DNA of 15,260 bases from Nitrospiraceae bacterium. Its GTDB lineage: Bacteria; Nitrospirota; Thermodesulfovibrionia; Thermodesulfovibrionales; UBA9159. The position numbers and the translations under genes were made by a program. Under the pieces are notes generated by a model that had not been told where the DNA came from, ran no database searches, and was given only the letters and a program-made list of their open reading frames with translations. The first letter of the stretch is position 1. Every line of letters starts with the position of its first letter. Of this stretch, positions 1-7,540 are shown one piece after another. The DNA is taken from NCBI GenBank assembly GCA_003453735.1, contig DMNE01000420.1, positions 4,059 through 19,318 on the forward strand, read 5' to 3'.

Positions 1-437
1 GGATGGACATCCTTTCCTTCAAACTGCTTTTTATCGTGGCAATTGTAACACAGATCCGGAACGTCCGAGAGCAACAATTTCGGCAGATCTGCCGAGTGAG
101 GGTTGTGACAGGTGGTACAACCCATCGCAAGGGCGGGATGCACGGTCTTCTTGGTAAAGAGAGTCTTATCATGGCAGCCGTAACACAGGTCCGGAACCTG
201 GGCGGACAGGCCTTTCTCTCCCTTCATCGTCCTTTTGTGGGGCATACTTGACGTGTCAATTCCTGAGTGACAGGCCACGCATCCCATTGAAACAGCTGCG
301 TGGACGACCTTCTTGCTTATGAGGGCACTATGGCACGACTTACAATTAAGTTCAGCATACGCTGCCCTTCCTGGGATAGTGAGGAAAAAGACTGAAGCTA
401 TCAGGAACAACTCAAAAGGGATCACTCGTTGCTTCAT
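1..437 (-). CDS. Multiheme c-type cytochrome, doubled-CXXCH family (N-terminal part; runs off left edge)
   Basis: The minus strand reads 145 codons from an ATG at 437 to the window edge without a stop. Residues 1-28 form a Sec signal peptide: a short basic start, a hydrophobic core (FELFLIASVFFLTI) and an AYA cleavage site. Five CxxCH heme-c motifs follow, with histidines at residues 36, 57, 89, 111 and 134. The spacing of the later motifs, with a CxxCHD - VHPALAMGC - xxCHNPHS pattern, is that of the doubled-CXXCH motif family. This is known for periplasmic electron carriers in nitrate, nitrite, sulfur and metal respiration. The redox partner is not visible. The first in-frame ATG was chosen because the signal peptide begins there; the ribosome site is weak. 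A separate promoter lies upstream, so the gene need not depend on the glycosyltransferase genes before it. The true length and total heme number are unknown. Confidence 0.88.
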   Translation of the reverse strand, partial: MKQRVIPFELFLIASVFFLTIPGRAAYAELNCKSCHSALISKKVVHAAVSMGCVACHSGIDTSSMPHKRTMKGEKGLSAQVPDLCYGCHDKTLFTKKTVHPALAMGCTTCHNPHSADLPKLLLSDVPDLCYNCHDKKQFEGKDVH

Positions 438-493
438 TCGATCCCAGCACCGTGTATTGGCACTCCTTCTTGAATATCGTGAGTACATGAAAA

Positions 494-523
494 ACTATAC
501 CAGAGTCTCAGACTGATTTTCAA
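494..523 (-). promoter_or_regulatory. Sigma-70-type promoter of the cytochrome gene
   Basis: On the minus strand TTGAAA (523-518) and TATAGT (499-494) are separated by 18 bp, about 57 bp before the cytochrome ATG. A short palindrome, AGTCT-G-AGACT (504-514), sits between the two boxes and could be a regulator site. This is inference from consensus matching only. Confidence 0.5.
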
Positions 524-549
524 CTTTCCGTAAAAGGACAGTTCGTCAG

Positions 550-2229
550 TTACGGTTCCCCGGCATTCTCATGCCCCTTCGCAGCACCTTTGCCGGTATT
601 CCTCCGTTCCAGAATCGATAGATTCACCAGAGCCCCCGGGTCCGCAGGATAGAGCGATAAAAGCCGCTGGATCACTGCTCTCGCCTCTTCGTCCCGCTTG
701 AGCATGATTAAGGTGCTCGACAGGTTCTGGAGGCTCGATTTATCATCCGGCTTGAAGGAGAGATGTAACCGATAATATTGCTCGGCCTCTGAGTACCGAC
801 CCAAAAGAGCGTATGCCTCCCCTATCCACTGGTAAACATCGACAGTCGGATACGGCTGGTTCATGGCTTGCGCGGAGATAAAAAGGCCGAGCGCCTCGGC
901 ATACCTCCCTTTATCAAGGTAAACCTTGCCAAGAAAGTAATAGGGCCTTGAGATACCCGGTGCAAGGGCTAAGGCGCGTTTATAGAGGCGCTCCCCCGAT
1001 CTCCAGGAAGATGAAAGACGGACATCCTGGAAAACATACAGAATTGCCAGCACAGCGATGCCGGCAATGATAGTCCGCCTCCAGGGGAGCGACACGGAGA
1101 ACCACCTTGCCAAAAAAACAGAGGCCGCCGCTAAGGGAAAAAGGAGATAATGGTCGTAGTAAACCAGGTTCCCCGCTATGACATGTTTCAGTGGGACAAT
1201 ATTTGAGTAAGGCAGGAAGGGGATCAGGATGAAGAGCGATAAAAAAAGATAAGCGTACTTCTTCCGATAAAGCAGCAATGCCAGCACCGCACCTATAAAG
1301 AGGGGGACAAGCCATTCACTTCCCATCCTTAAGCCATCCGGCCATTTGATGTCATAGTCGTATGTCAGTTTAACCGGAAGGACGCATTGCTTCGCAGCAA
1401 TGGTAATCGTCCTCAGGACGCCTCCTGCCCACATTCCCGGAGAGACCGCTGGCGAGCTCTGTATCACGCCACTATCTCTTGCCACAGAGAACTGGCAGAA
1501 AAATATCAATCCTGAGATGATAAAAAAAGGTGCTAATCTCGTGAATATTCTCTTATAACTGTTCTGTCCCTTAAGGTAGAACAGTTCATATGCGAGCAAC
1601 ACAAAGGGCAGAACTATTCCGGTTCCCTTGGAGAGCTGGGCTAAGGTCATACAAACCAGGGCCAAGATGATCAAGAGGGTTCTGCCCGACTCGGAAATAT
1701 AAACCCTGAAGGCCAATAGACCAAAAAGAACATAGAGCAGCTCCTTGCGGTTTGAAATACCGGCCACGCTCTCAACCTGGGTGGGATGAAGGAGCATAAG
1801 CAGAACAGCTGCTAGCGCAGAGACATATAATCCCATAGTCTCTCCGCTGCGAGCATTGCGATTCATTATCACTGACAGTGAAAAGGCCGTGATGCCAATA
1901 CAGAAGAAAATGATGATATTCGTTATGTGGAACATTCTGGGGTCAAGTCCCCAGAGGGCGCAATCGAGCGCAAAAGAGGTTAACGTGACAGGGAAGTAAT
2001 CGAATTCAAGGTGCTTTGTCCAGATTTCGCACAACGAATGGAAATCTAAGTGCTGAACAAAACTGTTGTTAAGAATATAGTAGGAGTCATCACCGAGGAA
2101 CTCAGACTCCCCGGTCAAGAGGGGTGCATATGCTGCGATGATGAAGGTGCAGAGGATTGTGAGTGACCCTATGACCCATAGGGTCTTTCTGCTCATAAAA
2201 AAGCGGGTGTTCACGCCCATGTGTTTCAT
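550..2229 (-). CDS. GT-C membrane glycosyltransferase with C-terminal TPRs (TMTC/PMT-like)
   Basis: A 559-residue integral membrane protein with about ten hydrophobic segments up to residue ~400 and a TPR tail at ~413-545 (YYFLGKVYLDKGRYAEALGLF, then further repeats). Loop 1 carries the acidic pair D47-D48 followed by Y50-Y51 and N54-N55, as in GT-C enzymes. The stretch YFPVTLTSFALDCALWGLDP (79-98) resembles the start of the TMTC/DUF1736 group, which transfers mannose from a polyprenyl-phosphate donor to proteins. I infer transfer of a lipid-linked sugar at the outer face of the inner membrane; acceptor and sugar are unknown. The gene starts 9 bp after the GT2 gene ends, which suggests co-transcription and a donor-transferase pair. 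Starts at codons 1, 4 (2220) and 12 (2196) are all possible; none has a clear ribosome site. No convincing terminator was seen after the stop. Confidence 0.8.
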   Translation of the reverse strand: MKHMGVNTRFFMSRKTLWVIGSLTILCTFIIAAYAPLLTGESEFLGDDSYYILNNSFVQHLDFHSLCEIWTKHLEFDYFPVTLTSFALDCALWGLDPRMFHITNIIIFFCIGITAFSLSVIMNRNARSGETMGLYVSALAAVLLMLLHPTQVESVAGISNRKELLYVLFGLLAFRVYISESGRTLLIILALVCMTLAQLSKGTGIVLPFVLLAYELFYLKGQNSYKRIFTRLAPFFIISGLIFFCQFSVARDSGVIQSSPAVSPGMWAGGVLRTITIAAKQCVLPVKLTYDYDIKWPDGLRMGSEWLVPLFIGAVLALLLYRKKYAYLFLSLFILIPFLPYSNIVPLKHVIAGNLVYYDHYLLFPLAAASVFLARWFSVSLPWRRTIIAGIAVLAILYVFQDVRLSSSWRSGERLYKRALALAPGISRPYYFLGKVYLDKGRYAEALGLFISAQAMNQPYPTVDVYQWIGEAYALLGRYSEAEQYYRLHLSFKPDDKSSLQNLSSTLIMLKRDEEARAVIQRLLSLYPADPGALVNLSILERRNTGKGAAKGHENAGEP

Positions 2230-2238
2230 CGTTTTGGC

Positions 2239-3003
2239 TTAATTGCGGTTCAAGGTCCTTCCACTTCCGCTGAAGAGGGGATAGCTACGGAGACCAATCT
2301 TCTGGAGTGCAAATTTGAAGGATGTTATCAAGACGCCCATTCCGTACTTCATGCTCCTTCTGAAATTTATCGAAGAAGCGTCCTCAAAATACCGTGTCGG
2401 ACAGCTTATCTCTCCGATTCTGAAACCGAAAAAAACCGTCTGTACGAGCATCTCATTGTCAAAAACAAAGTCATCGTCATTTTCCTCAAGGGGCAGTCTC
2501 TCCAAGACTTCACGGCTAAAGGCACGAAAGCCGGAATGATACTCGGACAGCTTTGCTCCCACTATTAGGTTCTCGACGAAAGTGAGGAGCCTGTTCGCTA
2601 TGTATTTGTAAAGAGGCATGCCGCCCTTGAGAGCCTGACCCCCGAGAATCCTCGAGCCGAGAATCACGTCGTACTGTTCAGAGGCTATCATGGAGGCCAT
2701 CGCCGTTACGAGGCGAGGAGAATACTGGTAATCAGGATGTATCATGACCACAATATCCGCTCCCGTCCCGAGAGCGGCACGGTAGCAGGTCTTTTGATTG
2801 GCCCCGTACCCCTTATTTTCCTTGTGAACAATGGTCGCGATGCCCAGCCCTTGGGCGCGAGCAGCCGTGTCGTCCCGTGACGCGTCATCAACCAGTATAA
2901 CGTCGTCGACGTACTCATGAGGAAGCCCTGTATATGTCTGCCGAAGAGTCTTTTCAGCGTTATAGGCTGGCATTACCACAACGAGTTTCTTACCAAGTAT
3001 CAT
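2239..3003 (-). CDS. GT2 family polyprenyl-phosphate glycosyltransferase (DPM1-like)
   Basis: A 254-residue GT-A fold protein. The N-terminal nucleotide-sugar motifs are PAYNAEKTL (12-20) and the acidic pair D39-D40 in [10 protein letters not shown] metal-binding DXD-like site lies in HPDYQY (89-94), followed by GSR (116-118) and the family signature HSGFRAFS (156-163). This pattern is that of dolichyl/undecaprenyl-phosphate mannose or glucose synthases, which move a sugar from a nucleotide donor to a polyprenyl phosphate on the cytoplasmic side of the membrane. It lacks the C-terminal membrane helices of GtrB-type members, so it is probably peripheral, like short DPM1. The downstream gene is a GT-C enzyme of the type that uses such donors. 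Upstream, 29 bp away, is the truncated methyltransferase. The sugar cannot be read from the sequence. Confidence 0.87.
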   Translation of the reverse strand: MILGKKLVVVMPAYNAEKTLRQTYTGLPHEYVDDVILVDDASRDDTAARAQGLGIATIVHKENKGYGANQKTCYRAALGTGADIVVMIHPDYQYSPRLVTAMASMIASEQYDVILGSRILGGQALKGGMPLYKYIANRLLTFVENLIVGAKLSEYHSGFRAFSREVLERLPLEENDDDFVFDNEMLVQTVFFGFRIGEISCPTRYFEDASSINFRRSMKYGMGVLITSFKFALQKIGLRSYPLFSGSGRTLNRN

Positions 3004-3032
3004 AACGAGCTATCCAGGAAATCCCCGCCCCT

Positions 3033-3605
3033 TTACGCCCGAATCGCGTAGACTTCAATGGTGCCCCCTTTTTTCAGGAATGATTCATAGAGTGAACGGA
3101 AAAGAGAAAAAAGAAGGAAACTGGGTAAGAGGATAAAGGTCAGGAGCGCATCTCTTATGCTCAATGATTTCCGTTCGCTCTTTCTCAAAGCGGGGGATTT
3201 CAGACAACTGCCAAGACAGTTTTCTTGTATTGCTTGAACACCTGAAACATTCGGAAGTGTCTGCACCCACCCAAAAGGAGTGTATTCTGCGTCAAACCTT
3301 CTCACTTTCGTAACAACGAATGAGTCCTTTCGCTGTAATGCAACCGGCCCTTCCACAGAAAAAAGATGCAGGGGTGAGGGGACGTCGTCCAGATGGAACC
3401 ATACTCTTTTGCCGGCCTGAGACCAGTACCGCGTCATAGCATATAAATCTTCGAAAGCTAAAGCCTCGCTTAAAGGCAGGGGAACCGTTCTACCGGCATT
3501 GCATTCCTCGCAAAAAAAGATATCATAGACCTCTCCCCCTTCGGTGATATTCTTTATGTGGACACCGTGCAATTCCCTATTGCAGAGAACACAGACGTTT
3601 TTCAT
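3033..3605 (-). CDS. Zinc-ribbon protein: methyltransferase remnant lacking the SAM-binding core
   Basis: A 190-residue open frame. The N-terminus has two CxxC pairs (C5/C8 and C32/C35), as in class I methyltransferases with an N-terminal zinc ribbon that act in surface-glycan or lipid pathways. From residue ~60 it matches the C-terminal part of that group: an AGKRVWFHLD stretch (64-73), EYTPFGWVQTL (107-117), a hydrophobic helix (153-172) and a closing GGTIEVYA (180-187). The Rossmann core with the GxGxG SAM loop, which should lie between the ribbon and WFHLD, is absent, so residue ~55-61 looks like an internal deletion point. The usual methyltransferase would be over 100 residues longer. 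Catalysis by SAM is therefore not expected. It could be a pseudogene still open by chance or a repurposed scaffold. It heads the glycosyltransferase gene run on this strand. Confidence 0.6.
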   Translation of the reverse strand: MKNVCVLCNRELHGVHIKNITEGGEVYDIFFCEECNAGRTVPLPLSEALAFEDLYAMTRYWSQAGKRVWFHLDDVPSPLHLFSVEGPVALQRKDSFVVTKVRRFDAEYTPFGWVQTLPNVSGVQAIQENCLGSCLKSPALRKSERKSLSIRDALLTFILLPSFLLFSLFRSLYESFLKKGGTIEVYAIRA

Positions 3606-3654
3606 CCCAGTTGTATTTTAAAGCCCCTTGCCCTTTAGTATCAAGCACGGGCAT
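3577..3654 (-). CDS. Possible 25-codon small ORF overlapping the methyltransferase remnant start
   Basis: A near-perfect ribosome site (AAGGAGGTG) lies directly before an ATG at 3654. The in-frame GTG at 3648 has a better spacing of 8 bp. The frame encodes about 25 residues ending in CSLQ and overlaps the next gene by 29 bp in another frame. It may be a leader that couples translation to the gene at 3605, which itself has a poor ribosome site. The same frame is open further upstream, to about 3780, so it could also be the end of a lost gene. No family was recognised. Confidence 0.25.
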   Translation of the reverse strand: MPVLDTKGQGALKYNWDEKRLCSLQ

Positions 3655-3887
3655 CACCTCCTTCTCCTTATTCACTACGGGCTTGTATTGCCAAGACAGT
3701 CCCGTAAAGCCCCTCCCTCCAGAGTGGGATACAGGCAGCATCTTCCGTCTCCTTTTCCGGAGTGTTGGAGAGGCCCACATGTCATGGCCAAATTGTCAAC
3801 TGCTAAGGTCAAAAAGAGCCCACCGTATCGTCCGATGAGTAATGATAGTTGCCAGGCTATCCTTCATTGCCGTGACGAATCTGGATA

Positions 3888-3905
3888 ATTGAAGAAATTG
3901 AAGAA
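3888..3905. repeat. Tandem 9-bp duplication
   Basis: ATTGAAGAA occurs twice in direct succession (3888-3896 and 3897-3905), just upstream of the -35 box of the lipoprotein promoter. It could be a simple slippage product; its position would also suit an activator site. Confidence 0.6.
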
Positions 3906-3912
3906 TTAATGA

Positions 3913-3941
3913 TTGACAGTACCGTGCGTATCAGATATAGT
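3913..3941 (+). promoter_or_regulatory. Near-consensus sigma-70 promoter of the lipoprotein gene
   Basis: TTGACA (3913-3918) and TATAGT (3936-3941) are separated by exactly 17 bp. Transcription would begin near 3948, about 60 bp before the ATG at 4009. This is the best promoter match in the window. Confidence 0.65.
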
Positions 3942-4008
3942 TTAGTGTGAAAAATTGAGGCTTAGTCCCGTTGCATGTTGGCTCGTTTATTTTTCACCGT
4001 ATTGGACT

Positions 4009-4965
4009 ATGATGCGTCTATTTTTAGCGACAATTATCTTGTCTCTCTCACTCGGTGCATGTGCAACCCCCGGCTCTCCGAAGATGGGATTGTACTACAC
4101 CCCGAGAGTGGAGAATCTTGAGCAGATACTTGCGGCGATAGAGGCAAGAAAAAACACCTTGGAGAAGCACCCTGCATGGCTTTCTCTGGCAACACAGGGC
4201 TTTCTCATAAAAAATCTGCTTGACCTTCCCGAATCGGAATATTCCAAATACCAACGGTATCTTGACGGCGGAACCCTCTATATCGTCGTCCACCCTGCCT
4301 ACTATGTCTTTTTCGAAAATCATGAGCCTAACACAACTGTGGGAGATCCTGTCGAAGCACTTTTGAAGCAAGTCGCGCTGACAAAAGACGATCAATTCCT
4401 CAGGGAGCAGGAGAGGGCGCTGAGGGACTTCCTCGAAATTACTTCCACAAGAAAGCGCCTTATTTTGCTTATTTTGCCTGGCGATTACAAGGACTTCTCC
4501 GGTTATACCTATAGGAACGCCCCAGATGCGTACGCACGATACATCAACAGTGTCACAAACAGTTCGGAATCTGTCCTGTACCTTTACTCTGAACAACCTT
4601 TCAGAGGCGCTCTCTCTTACGAGTCACAGCAATCCCTCCTTCACTTTCTTGAAGCAGTAAGCCCCAAGGCCATTCGTATCGGCGGCGGTTACGTCGGCAG
4701 GTGTATTGAGGATTTCTATAGAAACCTTACCACATCTGTGGGCGAAGACAAGGTAACGATAGCAGGAGAGATCAGCGCCTTCAGTCCTGAAGACTTAAAC
4801 GGACTTGATCTTAATGATTTCTTGAAAGGCGGCACACTAAATATTTCAGCACTGAAGCAAGTCGTCACCTCAAAGAACATACGAGGAAACTCCTTCAAGG
4901 AATTTCTTAGAAACTATAAGAACTATATTAAGAAGAATAAAGACGCCTCAGGACAAAAGGGCTAA
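4009..4965 (+). CDS. Putative lipoprotein of unknown function
   Basis: The frame is open from a TTG at 3955, but the ATG pair at 4009/4012 fits better: it starts a lipoprotein signal peptide (MMRLFLATIILSLSLGAC) with lipobox LGAC and Cys18 as the lipidated residue. The mature protein is about 300 residues, soluble, with no further membrane segment. It alternates predicted helices and beta strands (LYIVVHPAYYVFF; RLILLILPGDY; VLYLYSEQPF; AIRIGGGYVG), suggesting an alpha/beta fold, and ends in a lysine-rich tail. I do not recognise the family and assign no function. It has a strong promoter of its own and stands alone on this strand, with no gene following for almost 800 bp. No clear ribosome site precedes either ATG. 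An envelope location is inferred from the lipobox. Confidence 0.72.
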   Translation: MMRLFLATIILSLSLGACATPGSPKMGLYYTPRVENLEQILAAIEARKNTLEKHPAWLSLATQGFLIKNLLDLPESEYSKYQRYLDGGTLYIVVHPAYYVFFENHEPNTTVGDPVEALLKQVALTKDDQFLREQERALRDFLEITSTRKRLILLILPGDYKDFSGYTYRNAPDAYARYINSVTNSSESVLYLYSEQPFRGALSYESQQSLLHFLEAVSPKAIRIGGGYVGRCIEDFYRNLTTSVGEDKVTIAGEISAFSPEDLNGLDLNDFLKGGTLNISALKQVVTSKNIRGNSFKEFLRNYKNYIKKNKDASGQKG

Positions 4966-5740
4966 TCCTTACCCCGCACGCTCCTGAAGATGTTCTCGAC
5001 AGTTCTTTTTTGGTGACCGCAAGGATGCTGATCATTTCGGGAAAACCGCTTCTTTCTTCTCACCAAACGGCAGCAATCTCCTGGTTGGGACGGAATCCGG
5101 CGCGTGTAATCCCCAATCAGTCGGTGGGTTTTTCTCAACGCGTTCCCATAAACCCGGCTTCTTTCCTGTTACGATATTCACGGTCCCGCAATCACCCCTA
5201 GCTAGCTAGTCATCATGGACAGTAGGCTTTTCCGAGTCCTATTTTATTCTCGTCACAGAGGTGCTCCGTTCTTTGAAGAGCAAGACCGCTATCTCGGGCG
5301 TCCAGTGATACTACATAAGGGAGCGTTACCTCCCTTTCATCATGCGCTCCAAGCATATCATTGTGGAGATCCCGCTTGGACATGATTGATATTACACTTT
5401 TACCAATACTTTCACCTGGAAAGAGCGTCGATATACGCAGCATAGACGACCTTATGGGGCGTTCCAATATTAATACGACAGCAATTTACGCCAAAGTTAT
5501 TGCGGAAGGTGCTGCAAAAGCGGTGAGTAAGTAAAAAGGCAGCTGAACTTCTCTATCAATAGTCAGTTCGCTCATCATGTCTACTGAATGTCAAGAGCGA
5601 TTCAGCCCACTCGCCACGCATACAAAGGCCGGGAAGGCCGGAAAAGTCGCGGCCATCGTCAAAGAGGCCTATTCCCAGACGCGCCATAGCGCGTCCCAGC
5701 GTGTCCGCACAGACTGCTGTCGAGGCGAGACAACGCGAAC
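4966..5740. other. Long region without an intact gene
   Basis: About 775 bp lie between the lipoprotein and the mannosyltransferase pseudogene. The only recognisable content is the tyrosine recombinase tail at 5391-5534. Stretches of tens of codons are open on both strands (for example 5213-5467 minus and 5577-5831 plus) but show no family motif. A CTAG-repeat palindrome occurs near 5200-5211. The region reads like the debris of an integrated element. No attachment-site repeat pair was found by eye. Confidence 0.5.
5391..5534 (+). pseudogene. C-terminal remnant of a tyrosine recombinase (phage-type integrase)
   Basis: Reading plus strand to the TAA at 5532-5534 gives VDIRSIDDLMGRSNINTTAI followed by YAKV. 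This matches the end of tyrosine recombinases, where a VDIR-x-I-x-x-LLGH-S-x-I-x-TT-x-IYAKV segment carries the catalytic histidine/tryptophan and the nucleophilic tyrosine. The tyrosine is present, but the G-H pair is G-R here. The upstream RHTFA box cannot be found, the residues before VDIR are only weakly similar, and the body of the enzyme is missing. There is no start codon that would give a working protein. I read this as a decayed integrase, probably from a mobile element that once occupied the area. Confidence 0.6.
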
Positions 5741-6923
5741 TCAGAATATCCAGTGGCCCTCGACGTACAGACCCGTGAAAAGAGCTAAGAATAATCAAGA
5801 CCAGACAGTGATTGCTGTGTACCAAATGTGACGCACCGACAGCTTGGAGAAAAGAAGGTACAGCGGAAACATAACCACCGCAAAGCGGGATACTCCTATG
5901 ATGAAACCTGTGCTGGTGAACAACAACCAGTTGCAGACCATCCACACCGCATACGAGGGTCGCAACTTTAGGCAAGCCCAAACAGTTCCGACGAAGCCAA
6001 GAATTATGAATAGCAGGTCTTGCACACCAAGTATTGCTCCTTCCTCTCCCGACCCATGCAATGCCATGTCAATCTTCCCCCAAATACCGGTCCACGGCCA
6101 CAACTGAGTCTGGAACCAGTGTTCTCTTCGGTAGGTCATGAACATTAATGGATCGCCGTGCACGTGGTAATTAAGGAATAAGTAGCCCAGCAGTCCAAGT
6201 CCGACTAGCCAAATCCAGAGCCACTGCCAGCGCCAGCGGCGCGTTAGAGAAAACTGGTGTCCGGCTTCCACCATAAGTGCCGGTATGAGGACCAGCCCGT
6301 TAATCCTGCTTAAGCAAGCTAACCCTCCTAGTATCCCAGCCACTGCCCAGCGATCCTTTCGAGCTGCAAGAAAAGAACCGAGAACAAGAGCCAGCAGCAA
6401 ACTTTCTGTATAGGGAAGGTGTAATGCGGCACTGCCTGGAAAGATGAACATGAACCAGATCGAGCGCTCCGCGATCTCGCGTGGGTAATCAAGCTGCATC
6501 AATTCCTTCAGCAGTAACCCAGCCACCACCGAGGCCACACTTACAACAACGAGGGCGCTGAGGATGTAGTCTCCAAAAACCAGTGCCACTATCCGTGTTA
6601 CCCAGGGGAAGAGTGGATAAAAGACGATCAGAAACCTGGCCTCGCCAGTTGCCTGATAGCCGTTTTGAGCCAGATTGAGGTAATGCACTGCATCCCAGTG
6701 ATTCCAGATCGCAAGCCATTCTCTCAAAGCTCCTAATAGAGGAATTCGTAAGCACTTGAAAGGCTTGTGTACCGTAGAGGTAAAACATTGCTTTAATAGC
6801 GAGAATCATTCCGATCACACGCCAATCAAGCCATCGCAAACCAGATCGCACGCACTCAGGGGCCGTCTCTGTCTGCTCGTGTGTTTTACAACCAGCTTGT
6901 TTTATGTCCACGAGATGAGGCAT
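5741..6923 (-). pseudogene. PIG-V-like GT-C mannosyltransferase, broken by frameshift and premature stop
   Basis: The main open frame (6727-5795, about 310 codons from a TTG) carries the bacterial PIG-V-type pattern. WNHWDAVHYLNLAQNGY has the luminal catalytic-type aspartate, and it is followed by YPLFPWVTR, then PYTESLLLALVLGSFLAARK, then LSRINGL. The missing N-terminus lies in a second frame that starts at the ATG at 6923 and contains the first membrane helix (MILAIKAMFYLYG). The frames join near 6737 by skipping one base. At the 3' end the frame meets TGA at 5797-5795. Reading through gives LFLALFTGLYVEGHWIF and then TGA at 5743-5741, a normal-looking last helix for the family. Restored, the gene would be about 393 codons. 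Two independent lesions make a pseudogene likely; a sequencing error could explain one of them. The enzyme class transfers mannose from a polyprenyl-phosphate donor. Confidence 0.72.
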
Positions 6924-7266
6924 ATCTGAAAGCTCACCGCTAAACACTGATACTGAACTGATAGGAAATTGCTTTTGCAGCAGGAAAACAGAATAACAAC
7001 GCACCGGCATATCTCAGTAAGATATCTCTCACAAAAAACCGTGAATTCGCGTTCTGAAGTACGGTGCCTATCGGACAATGCCCCTTATACGACATTCTTG
7101 TCCCTACTGTCCGAATTGCAAAAGTTATTCCCAATATCGTTGTATAATTTTCCACTGTTGATATAATTGCACTAAAGGGCAATCATGTCGAAACGAGAAT
7201 TATCAAAAATAAGTACGACCACTTCTTATTTTTCTTGTTCACTGCACTTGGTTTTTCTGATTCGAG
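6924..7266. other. Intergenic region between divergent glycosyltransferase loci
   Basis: AT-rich sequence upstream of both the PIG-V pseudogene (minus) and the IS/glycosyltransferase chimera (plus). Open frames on either strand here have no recognisable content. One plausible plus-strand promoter is listed separately. Confidence 0.45.
7140..7167 (+). promoter_or_regulatory. Candidate promoter upstream of the chimeric glycosyltransferase
   Basis: TTGTAT (7140-7145) and TATAAT (7162-7167) are 16 bp apart, and TGA before the -10 box makes it an extended -10. It lies ~100 bp outside the presumed insertion-sequence end, so it may be a host promoter that originally served the glycosyltransferase. 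Transcription would begin near 7174, about 165 bp before the ATG. Confidence 0.35.
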
Positions 7267-7540
7267 TGTCAACAGTGACCCGCATAGGGAAAATGGCGAA
7301 GCTATTTTCTGCTATTTGCCCCTAAAGAGGAGCAGAGGGAATGGCAAAAAGAGCGAGAGGGAACCACGAACCAGCATTCAAGGCAAAGGTGGCACTTGAG
7401 GCAATCAAGGGAGAACAGACGATTGATGAGTTGGCGGAGCGCTTCCAAGTGCGTCCGAGCGAAATCATTGAGTGGAAGAAACAGCTTTTAGAGCGAGCAG
7501 AGGAAGTGTTTGCGAAGGATAAGACAATAGAGGAGGGATC
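7267..7540 (+). mobile_element. Left-end fragment of an IS3-family insertion sequence
   Basis: The first ~65 codons of the frame at 7341 are an IS3-family OrfA N-terminus, and a short leader with a GAGGAG ribosome site precedes them. The element's left end may be the TGTCAACAGTGACC at 7267-7280, about 74 bp before the ATG, which is a normal distance for this family. No orfB, no DDE catalytic domain and no matching right inverted repeat were found, so this is a remnant cut inside orfA. The right limit is approximate, and the left limit is inferred from the TG start and spacing, not from a repeat pair. Confidence 0.55.

Larger units (their letters stand above)
3606..3954. other. Intergenic region between divergent transcription units
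   Basis: About 350 bp separate the minus-strand glycan genes from the plus-strand lipoprotein. It holds the small minus-strand frame described at 3577-3654, a 9-bp tandem duplication and the plus-strand promoter at 3913-3941. Short open frames on the plus strand (for example one ending at 3888) show no recognisable family and I did not call them. No terminator or RNA was seen. Confidence 0.5.

Noticed and set aside
3..516. Plus-strand open frames over the left edge
   Set aside because: They are shadows of the minus-strand cytochrome, whose CxxCH motifs and signal peptide are unmistakable.
2221..2568. Plus-strand frame of 115 codons
   Set aside because: It lies antisense to the GT2 gene, which has all family motifs; the frame shows no recognisable domain.
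4048..4596. Minus-strand frame of 182 codons
   Set aside because: Antisense to the lipoprotein gene, which has a lipobox and a strong promoter; the antisense protein is cysteine-rich without an ordered motif.
5795..5797. TGA in the mannosyltransferase frame as a recoded codon
   Set aside because: No sign of recoding elements, the same gene also has a frameshift, and TGA is the normal stop of glyA and rpiB here.
5556..5981. Minus-strand frame of 141 codons
   Set aside because: It overlaps the end of the PIG-V pseudogene in another frame and shows no family pattern.
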